Below are positions 56,821-64,000 of a stretch of 64,000 nucleotides of DNA, piece after piece. Location of the stretch: NCBI GenBank assembly GCA_964235605.1, contig CAXSCR010000017.1:1-64000 (forward strand), read 5' to 3'. The number at the start of each line of letters is the position of its first letter. Position 1 is the stretch's first letter. Below the pieces are notes generated by a model. That model was not told where the DNA came from, did no database searches, and worked only from the letters and a program-made list of their open reading frames with translations. A program made the position numbers and the translations under genes. This DNA comes from DATCRE01 sp964235605. Lineage in GTDB: Bacteria; Bacteroidota; Bacteroidia; Cytophagales; Cyclobacteriaceae.

Positions 56821-57405
56821 ATGGAGCTTGCAATAATAAAATACAATTCCGGTAATACGCAATCAGTTTCATTCGCTTTGGAGCGTTTGAATATTGATTT
56901 TAAGGTTACGGATAATGTTGAAGAAATTAAGAATGCGGATAAGGTTATATTTCCGGGTGTGGGGGAAGCGAGTACGACGATGAAATATATCCGGGATAAA
57001 CAGTTGGATAAACTTATTGTAAGCCTTAAGCAGCCTGTGTTGGGTGTATGTTTGGGTATGCAACTGATGTGTAAATTTTCAGAAGAGAATAACACAGATT
57101 GTCTGGGAATATTTCAACAAAACGTGAAGCTATTTATTCCTCATGGTGATATGAAAGTACCTCACATGGGTTGGAATCAATTGCTGCTAGAAGATAGTTG
57201 GCTTGATCCTACCTTAGAAAATCAAGATGTTTATTTCGTACATAGCTATTATGTGCCTGTGAATGAATATACATCTGCTAAAACAAATTATATAAATCCT
57301 TTTAGTGCAGCGATGAAGAAAGACAATTTCTATGCTGTACAATTCCATCCAGAAAAATCGGCGGAAGCTGGTGTTAAAGTTTTACAAAGTTTTTTAAATG
57401 TATGA
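56821..57405 (+). CDS. hisH: Imidazole glycerol phosphate synthase, glutamine amidotransferase subunit
   Basis: A 194-residue class I glutaminase that feeds ammonia to HisF. Nucleophile Cys in GVCLGMQLMCKF (about residue 79), His/Glu in AVQFHPEKSAEAG near residue 178, and the start LAIIKYNSGNTQSV. Slightly short but complete. Its ATG lies 5 bp after the right arm of element 1, and its stop overlaps the hisA start (ATGA). Confidence 0.95.
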   Translation: MELAIIKYNSGNTQSVSFALERLNIDFKVTDNVEEIKNADKVIFPGVGEASTTMKYIRDKQLDKLIVSLKQPVLGVCLGMQLMCKFSEENNTDCLGIFQQNVKLFIPHGDMKVPHMGWNQLLLEDSWLDPTLENQDVYFVHSYYVPVNEYTSAKTNYINPFSAAMKKDNFYAVQFHPEKSAEAGVKVLQSFLNV

Positions 57406-58112
57406 GAATAATTCCAGCTATTGATTTAATTGACGGCAAGTGTGTTCGTCTTACACAAGGCGACTATGCGCAAAAGAAAATCTATAATGAAAATCCAGTA
57501 GAAGTTGCTAAGAGTTTTGAAGATGCAGGACTAAAATACCTACACCTTGTTGATTTAGATGGTGCTAAGGCAGGCAAAGTAACAAATTGGAAAGTTGTGG
57601 AGTCTATAACCTCAAACACAAATTTATACGTTGACTTTGGTGGTGGTATTAAGACGGAAGAAGAAATTAAAAAACTTTTCGATCTCGGTGTGAAGCAAGT
57701 AAACCTTGGAAGCATAGCGATTAAAGAGCCAAAGAAAGTATATCAATGGATTGATACGTTTGGGCCTGATAAAATAATTCTGAGTGCAGATGTTAAAGGT
57801 GAACAAATTGCCATTAGCGGTTGGCAAGAAAATTCAGAGGTTTCTATCAATGATTTTATACTTGATTACCAATCGGCAGGAATTCAATATGTAACCTGTA
57901 CAGATATTAGCACAGATGGAATGCTAAATGGACCAAACCTAAACCTCTATGAGAAATTACTAAAGCACTTTCCCGAATTAATGATTATCGCTAGCGGCGG
58001 AGTTAGTTCTATGGAAGATCTATATGCATTAAGGAAAGCAGGGGTCGATGGTGTAATTGTAGGCAAAGCCATTTATGAGGGAAGAATAGACTTATATGAT
58101 TTACAATTTTAG
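57402..58112 (+). CDS. hisA: ProFAR isomerase
   Basis: A 236-residue (beta/alpha)8 isomerase converting ProFAR to PRFAR. Catalytic Asp in IPAIDLIDGKCVRL (about residue 8), second Asp in TDISTDGMLNGPN, and phosphate sites GGGIK and ASGGVSS. The start overlaps hisH by 4 bp. The last codon and the TAG stop (58110-58112) lie inside a GATTTTA heptad array, the left arm of element 2. Confidence 0.96.
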   Translation: MRIIPAIDLIDGKCVRLTQGDYAQKKIYNENPVEVAKSFEDAGLKYLHLVDLDGAKAGKVTNWKVVESITSNTNLYVDFGGGIKTEEEIKKLFDLGVKQVNLGSIAIKEPKKVYQWIDTFGPDKIILSADVKGEQIAISGWQENSEVSINDFILDYQSAGIQYVTCTDISTDGMLNGPNLNLYEKLLKHFPELMIIASGGVSSMEDLYALRKAGVDGVIVGKAIYEGRIDLYDLQF

Positions 58113-58552
58113 ATTTTAGATTGATGATTGATTCTATAACGATGAAAGTAGAAGCATTAAAAAGTAGAACGAAAAAATTTGCTTTAGACGTCGCCTTTTT
58201 GTGCGAAGGTCTTGAGCCAAGATTATCGATTCTTACTTATTCAAAACAATTGATACGAAGTTCTAGCTCAGTAGGGGCGAATTATCGAGCCGCTTGTAGC
58301 GCTAAATCGTCTGCTGATTTTATAAACCAACTGAAAATTGGGGAAGAAGAAGCCGATGAATCGGTGTACATCCTGGAATTGCTATCAGAATTTGTTAAGA
58401 CAAAAGAAACCGAAATACAAAAATTAATCATTGAAGGAAGAGCTAGTCGCAATAATTGTAGCTTCTATTAATACAACACGAAAGAAGATTCTAGCTTCAA
58501 AGAATTCACCAATTTCCAATCGTAAATCATTAATCTAAAATCTAAAATTCAA
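58105..58552 (+). mobile_element. IVS-like element 2: inverted heptad arms around a broken four-helix-bundle gene
   Basis: Left arm at the hisA stop codon: AATTTTAGATTTTAGATTG, heptads GATTTTA. Right arm (58519-58552) before hisF; read on the minus strand it starts GAATTTTAGATTTTAGATT and continues AATGATTTACGATTGG, matching the left arm over about 27 bp with very few differences. The arms enclose the four-helix-bundle gene at 58142. The heptad sequence differs fully from element 1, while the layout and gene type are the same. Confidence 0.62.
58142..58538 (+). pseudogene. Four-helix-bundle (PF05635-type) gene with a frameshift
   Basis: Paralogue of the gene at 56411: KKFALDVAFLCEGL, QLIRSSSSVGANYRAACSAKS, DFINQLKIGEEEADESVYILELL. 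The open frame runs to 58471, but after LIIEG it continues with a non-family tail (RASRNNC). Skipping one G at 58436-58437 gives EELVAIIVASINTTRKKI, the expected last helix, after which the shifted frame runs into the right arm and stops at 58538. So one base has been inserted, or the assembly has an error. I start it at 58142 (MKVEALKS); ATG 58124 and TTG 58121 lie in the left arm. Confidence 0.8.
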
Positions 58553-58556
58553 AAAC

Positions 58557-59315
58557 TTGTTAACTAAAAGAATCATTCCTTGTCTTGATATAAAAGATGG
58601 TCGCACGGTGAAGGGCATTAACTTCATCAACATACGTGATGCTGGTGATCCGGTTGAACTTGGAAGTCTTTATGCACAACAAGGCGCAGATGAATTGGTA
58701 TTCCTTGATATCTCTGCAACTAATGAGCAAAGAAAAACTTTTGCATCGTTAGTAAAAGATATAGCAAGGCATATAAATATTCCATTCACAGTTGGTGGTG
58801 GAATTAGCAGTGTAGAAGATGTAGCGCTTCTTCTAAATGCCGGTGCTGATAAAGTAAGCATTAACTCTGCAGCCGTAAAAAATCCAAAATTAATAGACGA
58901 ACTTTCAAAGGCATTTGGCGCACAATGTATTGTACTTGCCATTGATGCTCGCAAAGTCGACAACCAGTGGATTGTCCATACCCACGGAGGAAATCAACCA
59001 ACCGATAAAAAACTTTTAACTTGGGCTAAGGAAGGTCAAGAACGTGGTGCAGGTGAAATACTTTTTACTAGTATGGATCATGATGGCACTAAAAATGGTT
59101 TTGCCAATGACGCGCTTAGCAAGCTTCACGCACTTTTACAAATACCCATAATTGCATCAGGTGGCGCGGGTCATAAAGCGCATTTTATTGATACCTTTAT
59201 ACTCGGAAAAGCTGATGCGGCACTAGCTGCCAGTATTTTTCACTTTGGTGAAGTCAAGATTCCAGAATTGAAATCATACTTAAAACAAAAAGGAATTAAT
59301 GTGCGGATTAGTTGA
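58557..59315 (+). CDS. hisF: Imidazole glycerol phosphate synthase, cyclase subunit
   Basis: A 252-residue (beta/alpha)8 enzyme forming imidazole glycerol phosphate and AICAR with ammonia from HisH. Catalytic Asp in IPCLDIKDGRTVKG (about residue 11) and Asp in VLAIDARKV (about 130); phosphate sites TVGGGIS and ASGGAG. The start codon must be TTG at 58557: it gives the canonical beginning MLTKRIIPCLDI, and no ATG precedes it. The right arm of element 2 ends 4 bp before this TTG, so the insertion may have changed the original start region. Confidence 0.95.
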   Translation: MLTKRIIPCLDIKDGRTVKGINFINIRDAGDPVELGSLYAQQGADELVFLDISATNEQRKTFASLVKDIARHINIPFTVGGGISSVEDVALLLNAGADKVSINSAAVKNPKLIDELSKAFGAQCIVLAIDARKVDNQWIVHTHGGNQPTDKKLLTWAKEGQERGAGEILFTSMDHDGTKNGFANDALSKLHALLQIPIIASGGAGHKAHFIDTFILGKADAALAASIFHFGEVKIPELKSYLKQKGINVRIS

Positions 59316-59528
59316 TTTACGATTTTAGATTGCGGGATTTTAGATTAGTTACTATAAATAAAGTCGTTCACCTTTCAAATTCTTCAATCTAAAATCTAAA
59401 ATCATAAATCTAAAATCATAAATCATAAATCATAAATCATAAATCATAAATCATAAATCATAAATCATAAATCGTAAATCAAACCAATCCTCCCAATCTA
59501 AAATCATAAACCTAAAATCATAAATCGC
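59313..59528 (+). repeat. Inverted and tandem heptads between hisF and hisIE
   Basis: Left arm after hisF: GATTTACGATTTTAGATT (59314-59331) plus a second GATTTTAGATT. After a loop of about 50 nt the reverse complement follows (from about 59388). Then ATAAATC is repeated eight times perfectly in tandem (59418-59473), followed by GTAAATC and further worn units up to the hisIE start. It has the element layout of 58105-58552 without a gene, like a non-autonomous derivative. Confidence 0.88.
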
Positions 59529-60122
59529 ATGTCTAAAATAGATTTCTCAAAACTTAATGGTCTTGTTCCTTGTGTGGTTCAAGATGCAATAACCCTCCGC
59601 GTGCTTATGGTGGGATTCATGAATGAGGACGCCTATAACAAAACTATACTTGAGAAACGTGTTACCTTCTTCAGCAGAACCAAGAATCGTCTATGGACAA
59701 AAGGAGAAACGTCAGGTAATTTTCTAGAATTAATCGATATATTAATTGATTGTGATAATGACACTTTGCTTGTAAAAGCAAAACCATTAGGACCTGCTTG
59801 CCATACCGGTGCTGACACTTGTTTCAATGAAAGGAATGAAGACTGGAGTATCGCATCTCTTGAACGCACTATCCAGGAGAGAAAAGTAAACCCAAAGAAA
59901 GGATCGTATACCAATAGCCTATTAGATTCAGGCATGAACAAGGTTGCTCAAAAGGTTGGAGAAGAAGCAATCGAATTAGTCATTGAAGCAAAAGACGATA
60001 ACAAAGAACTATTTCTTGGCGAGGCTGCTGACCTTATGTATCATTATCTCGTATTACTTGCTGCCAAAGAATTTACCCTTAATGATGTAACAGACGTCTT
60101 AAAGAAAAGACATTCAAAATAG
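59529..60122 (+). CDS. hisIE: Phosphoribosyl-AMP cyclohydrolase / phosphoribosyl-ATP pyrophosphatase
   Basis: A 197-residue fusion for steps 2 and 3 of histidine synthesis. The HisI half (about 1-105) has GFMNEDAYNKT, FFSRTKNRLWTKGETSGN and the zinc/substrate segment ACHTGADTCF. The HisE half has VGEEAIELVIEAK and GEAADLMYHYLVLL with the ExxE/ExxD metal site. It ends the operon; no clear terminator was found behind it. Confidence 0.96.
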   Translation: MSKIDFSKLNGLVPCVVQDAITLRVLMVGFMNEDAYNKTILEKRVTFFSRTKNRLWTKGETSGNFLELIDILIDCDNDTLLVKAKPLGPACHTGADTCFNERNEDWSIASLERTIQERKVNPKKGSYTNSLLDSGMNKVAQKVGEEAIELVIEAKDDNKELFLGEAADLMYHYLVLLAAKEFTLNDVTDVLKKRHSK

Positions 60123-60155
60123 AACTACGTAAATGTATTTGATAACTATCCAACA

Positions 60156-60341
60156 TCAATTTACAGGCAACTTATCTCCTGCACAAAACCATGTTCCACA
60201 GACCAGCCCCAGATGACCAAGATTCAGTGCGATCATAGCCATTACATGCGCAAATATCCATACGGCATTACTAAAGACCACCAAAGTCCCGCGCCTGCGG
60301 CCCCCTGTAACTAGCCAAGGTGTCAGAATTAATAGACCAAG
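60156..60341 (-). pseudogene. C-terminal remnant of a membrane protein
   Basis: On the minus strand an open stretch of about 61 codons, without a start and preceded in frame by a stop at 60342, encodes two hydrophobic segments and a patterned end (WLVTGGRRRGTLVVF; ALNLGHLGLVCGTWFCAGDK). It looks like the conserved end of a longer membrane protein that has lost its 5' part. I do not recognise the family. GC-richer than the surrounding DNA. Confidence 0.35.
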
Positions 60342-60369
60342 TTATTCAAGTGTATTCTAACGATAAATA

Positions 60370-60962
60370 CATTTTGGTTTTATAATAAATTACAACGGCT
60401 CTAATAAAATTATAAAATCAGAAACTTGAAACAAGCCTCCTAACTTATCATTCAAAAAAAAGGAGATTGGATATAGACTGCAAAGAAGAGGAGGCTAAAG
60501 GCAGAACCGATGGACTATTTCATGCCTTACGTCACGTTTTTGTTTCTGTGGGAAAGTCATTTTATCTTAATGTAAATTTTTACGAATGCAAAAAATTAAA
60601 TCTACACATCATACATACCTAAGCTTATGGTAAGCTTAAACATGATTCAACTTTTAATTGATATTCAATGACTGAAATCAAGTTTTATTCTCAAGCAATT
60701 CAATAGACGAATTACATAGAGGATGATAAACATATAATTCGTATCTAAAGACAAGATTTAGACACAGATAATCTAAAGCAATACAATGATCTTTGCAAAT
60801 CTATGTCTGCACTAGATATTTTGTTAAGTTGTTTACTTCTTCGATAAATCATAGTATAAGGTGGCTTAAATTCTTGTTAAAGAGCTTAAAAGGGTACACA
60901 AGTTCTATTAAAGCATATTTGAACATTTTGAACACTACGCCTGTGTTTAACTTTCTTAAACT
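60370..60962. other. AT-rich gap without recognisable genes
   Basis: About 590 bp between the remnant above and the hybrid kinase gene. Seen: TAAGCTTA repeated after 3 bp at about 60629-60647 (self-complementary). No credible reading frame, RNA gene or terminator was found; the 3' part must hold the kinase promoter. Confidence 0.5.
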
Positions 60963-63900
60963 ATGATAACAGAATGCGCTGCTGATGGTAAATTTATGCC
61001 CCATGGCTATTGTTACTTGTGGCAACCTGAAATTGTTTGGTCGCATGCCATATCAGATGCCATCATTGCAATTTCATACTTCATTATACCCTTTGCCTTG
61101 ATATACATTCTGCGACAGAGAAAAGATATAAAATTTAAAGGCCTTTTTTTTCTATTCGGAGCATTTATTGTGGCTTGCGGCACTACTCATATAATTAGTA
61201 TTATTAATATCTGGGATCCGCAATATAAGATTGATGCTGTTGTAAAAATTATCACCGCGATAGCCTCACTTCCTACTGCATTAATTTTGATCAAACTGAT
61301 TCCCAATATTTTGAATATACCAAGTACAAAGCAATATGAAAAATTAAATGGTGAATTAAAGGAGCAAATAGAAAAGCTCAAAGAAAAAGATAAGACCCTG
61401 GAGAAAGTAAAAGAGTTTGAATTTCTTGGTGACTTGCTGCCACAAATACTTTGGACTTCAAATCCAGATGGTAATCTCGATTATTATAATAAGCGCTGGT
61501 TCGAATATACAGGAATGACCTTCGAACAAACACAAGGTTGGGGATGGAAACCTGTGCTACATCCAGATGATTTGCAGAATTGTATGGACGTTTGGACTGA
61601 CTCCTACACATCCGGAAGACCCTATGAAGTAGAGTATAGGTTTAAACGAGCCGCTGATGGTGAATATCGCTGGCACCTGGGACGAGCTTTGCCCATGAAA
61701 AACCAGGAAGGGGAAATTGTTAAATGGTTTGGATCATGCACTGATATTCATGATCAGAAAATGATGGCCGAAGCCTTAAAAAGTAATTTAATAAAAAGCG
61801 AAAACCTCTTGAAGGAAGTTTTTGATAATACTTATGATGCTTTAGTGCTACATGATGGTGTTACTATTTTGGATTGTAATGCCGCGTGTGTAAGGCTTTT
61901 CGAATTTGAAAGTAAGGCAGAATTTTTAAAGGCCTCACCATTAATGCTAAGTACAAATACATTTTCTGATTACGAAAAAAATGAAATTAAAAAAAGTATT
62001 CAAAATAAAAAAGAATGGATTGGTGAGGCCGAGTATGTTTCAAAAGAGGGAAAAAAGATATGGGGTAGTGTTGCAGTTAAAATTGTAGTTGTTGACACAA
62101 AAGAAGTTATGCTGGTTAGAATTATCGATATATCATATAAAAGAAGGAATGAGGATTTATTAAGAAAAAGTGAGGCGGAATTTCGAGCCATGAGTGAGGC
62201 ATCTCCATTAGGAATATTTGTTACCGATGCTTTGGGAGATTGCACCTACACAAACAAAGAATATCAGCATATCTCTGGATTAAGTTTTGAACAAGCCTTA
62301 GGCAATGGATGGAGTAAAGCAATATATCATGAAGATAAAGAAAAGGTGTTTAAGTCCTGGTATAATGCGGCTACTAATAAGCTTCCTTTTTCTGATATTT
62401 TTAGATATGAAACCCCTGGTAAAGAAATTCGATGGGTAAGTGTTAAGGCATCAGCAATAGAGGATAATGGAATAATTTTGGGATATGTGGGGACTGTTGA
62501 TAATATTACTGAAATCAAATTGTCAGAAAAGAAGTTCTATGAGTTATCTGAAAGATTAGTATTAGCAACAAACGCAGGAAACATAGGAATATGGGATTGG
62601 GATATCATTAACAATGAATTAAAATGGGATGAATTGATGTATACCTTATATGGCACTACTTCCAAATCTACCTCTGAAGTTTATAAAACTTGGGAATCAA
62701 GTCTACATCCTGATGACACTTTAAGATGTAATGAAGAAATACAGATGGCCATTTCAGGAAAAAAAGAATTTGACACGGAGTTTTGTATTATCTGGCCTGA
62801 TAAATCACTTCATTATATAAAAGGCAAGGCCTCAGTTCATCGAAATTCTTCCGGGCAAGCTCTTCGAATGATAGGTACAAATTGGGATATAACTGAAAAA
62901 AAGAATGCCGAAAGAGATTTAAGAATCGGAAAACAAGAACTTGAAATTGCTAAAGAAAGTGCTGAGAAGGCAAGTGAAGCTAAGTCAAAATTTTTAGCAA
63001 GTATGAGCCATGAGATAAGAACTCCTTTAAATGGAATAATAGGATTTACGCAGGTTTTAAAGAATACAAATTTACTTGAAAAGCAAATCGAATACGTGGA
63101 TCATATAACTACGTCAGGAAAGGTTTTGTTAAAACTAATAGGAGACATTTTAGACCTTTCTAAAATCGAAGAAGGTAAATTATCACTTATCAGCGAAAGG
63201 TTTCACTTAAAACAGGCAATTCAATCTACTCTTAATCCTTATAGTTTTAAAGCAAACGAGAAAAGTTTAGACTTTCAATTAACGGTTAGTCCCGAACTAG
63301 ATACTTGGATGTATGGGGATTCTCATAGAATTGGTCAGGTCTTAATAAACCTAATCGGCAATTCAATAAAATTTACAAATTCAGGTGGGGTGTATATTAC
63401 CTGTGAGCAAGCTTCAGCTGCTTTGGGTGAAATGATAATAAAATTTTCGATAACAGATACTGGGATTGGTGTTCCTATTGAAAATCAAAAGGATATTTTC
63501 CAACCTTTCACACAAGCAAATAAAAGTGTTGTGAAAGAATTTGGAGGTACAGGTCTGGGGCTCTCTATCGCAAAAGAGTTGGTTACATTGATGGGTGGCC
63601 AGATTGGTATAATAAGTCCTGTAGAAAATGATAGCGGTACAACTATATGGTTTACTATTAAATTATCAATTGATAGCAATTATTTAATAAGCGAGACCAA
63701 TGAAGAATCAAATAACACTACGTTAAAATTTAACAAAAAAATTAATGTTTTGCTTGCGGAGGATAACTTTATTAATCAAAGACTTGCGGAGGTGGTACTT
63801 AATAATTTAGGTTGCAAGGTTGATTTTGCAAATGATGGGCAGGAAGCTCTTGATATGCTTAGGGCGCAGCCCTATGATATTATACTGATGGATATTCAAA

Positions 63901-64000
63901 TGCCAAGGGTAGATGGTTTGAAAGCCTCTACGATCATTAGGAGGGAATTAAGCACAGCAATACCAATAATTGGTTTGAGTGCCAATGTTTTTGATGATGA
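60963..64000 (+). CDS. Hybrid histidine kinase with ethylene-receptor-like sensor, partial
   Basis: At least 1012 residues, cut by the window end. The first 110 residues have three hydrophobic segments with the ETR1-type pattern: Asp32 in SDAIIAISYF, IIPFALIYI, and Cys72/His76 in ACGTTH, the residues that hold Cu(I) in ethylene receptors. Four PAS domains follow (about 135-275, 280-395, 400-520, 525-645), each ending near a D-I-T/S motif. HisKA has SMSHEIRTPLNG (His683); the ATPase has LIGNSIKFT, DTGIGVP and GTGLGLSI. A receiver domain starts near residue 925 with LLAEDN and phospho-acceptor Asp977 in LMDIQMP; its end and anything beyond are outside the window. The start is ATG 60963. Confidence 0.88.
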   Translation, partial: MITECAADGKFMPHGYCYLWQPEIVWSHAISDAIIAISYFIIPFALIYILRQRKDIKFKGLFFLFGAFIVACGTTHIISIINIWDPQYKIDAVVKIITAIASLPTALILIKLIPNILNIPSTKQYEKLNGELKEQIEKLKEKDKTLEKVKEFEFLGDLLPQILWTSNPDGNLDYYNKRWFEYTGMTFEQTQGWGWKPVLHPDDLQNCMDVWTDSYTSGRPYEVEYRFKRAADGEYRWHLGRALPMKNQEGEIVKWFGSCTDIHDQKMMAEALKSNLIKSENLLKEVFDNTYDALVLHDGVTILDCNAACVRLFEFESKAEFLKASPLMLSTNTFSDYEKNEIKKSIQNKKEWIGEAEYVSKEGKKIWGSVAVKIVVVDTKEVMLVRIIDISYKRRNEDLLRKSEAEFRAMSEASPLGIFVTDALGDCTYTNKEYQHISGLSFEQALGNGWSKAIYHEDKEKVFKSWYNAATNKLPFSDIFRYETPGKEIRWVSVKASAIEDNGIILGYVGTVDNITEIKLSEKKFYELSERLVLATNAGNIGIWDWDIINNELKWDELMYTLYGTTSKSTSEVYKTWESSLHPDDTLRCNEEIQMAISGKKEFDTEFCIIWPDKSLHYIKGKASVHRNSSGQALRMIGTNWDITEKKNAERDLRIGKQELEIAKESAEKASEAKSKFLASMSHEIRTPLNGIIGFTQVLKNTNLLEKQIEYVDHITTSGKVLLKLIGDILDLSKIEEGKLSLISERFHLKQAIQSTLNPYSFKANEKSLDFQLTVSPELDTWMYGDSHRIGQVLINLIGNSIKFTNSGGVYITCEQASAALGEMIIKFSITDTGIGVPIENQKDIFQPFTQANKSVVKEFGGTGLGLSIAKELVTLMGGQIGIISPVENDSGTTIWFTIKLSIDSNYLISETNEESNNTTLKFNKKINVLLAEDNFINQRLAEVVLNNLGCKVDFANDGQEALDMLRAQPYDIILMDIQMPRVDGLKASTIIRRELSTAIPIIGLSANVFDD

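Noticed and set aside
59418..59480. CRISPR-like array
   Set aside because: Units are 7 bp with no spacers and there are no cas genes; it is a simple tandem heptad repeat.
60370..60962. Riboswitch or small RNA in the gap before the hybrid kinase
   Set aside because: Only a short self-complementary TAAGCTTA pair is seen; no recognisable aptamer or terminator.

Overview
The window looks like a chromosomal segment of a free-living Bacteroidota, most likely a Cytophagales-type bacterium. Indicators seen in the sequence are a type IX secretion (T9SS) C-terminal sorting domain, SprB-type repeats, a TamL-type lipoprotein, ribosomal protein THX, AT-rich intergenic DNA without strong Shine-Dalgarno sites, and Bacteroidota-style amino-acid operons. 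No rRNA, tRNA, CRISPR array, prophage or classical IS element was found.

Layout. 1-760: a small antitoxin-like gene and a broken zeta-type toxin. 895-9183 (minus): MHS transporter, small lipoprotein, ABCG-like transporter fused to a TerB-like domain, C-terminal processing protease, zinc-ribbon membrane protein. 9385-18068: two small unknown genes, MazG-like protein, tyrS, SPOUT RNA methyltransferase, tamL-like gene, hemF, MATE exporter, ArsC/YffB-like protein. 18190-20471: a dispersed intergenic repeat and a sensor kinase. 20468-28343 (minus): a complete trpEGDCFBA operon plus a DAHP synthase, preceded by a Trp-codon leader peptide and attenuator; the THX gene lies just upstream. 28827-30247: NUDIX hydrolase and the second copy of the dispersed repeat. 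30248-49175: a large surface/secretion cluster (beta-barrel protein, giant TANFOR/FN3/metallopeptidase protein with an immunity-like partner, HEAT-like protein, 1550-residue beta-rich protein, FN3 protein, SprB-repeat T9SS cargo). 49440-51294: purU and a TPR lipoprotein. 51383-60122: a complete hisGDCBHAF(IE) operon preceded by a His-codon leader peptide and attenuator, interrupted twice by four-helix-bundle (PF05635-type) genes. 60963-64000: a hybrid kinase with an ethylene-receptor-like sensor domain, cut by the window end.

How it works together. The trp and his operons each carry leader peptides with runs of the regulatory codon and mutually exclusive RNA hairpins, so both appear controlled by ribosome-stalling attenuation. 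The 30-49 kb cluster looks like a secreted multi-protein surface system with toxin-like organisation at its metallopeptidase gene.

Most unusual structure. Short imperfect tandem repeats with a 7-bp period, in at least six unrelated sequence families, sit directly at the stop codons of a dozen genes. They often recur as an inverted copy just before the next gene. In the his operon such inverted heptad arms flank two four-helix-bundle genes, one of them frameshifted; elsewhere the arms flank short non-coding loops. This resembles a family of insertion elements related to 23S rRNA intervening sequences, and I think it is the best candidate for an undescribed system here.
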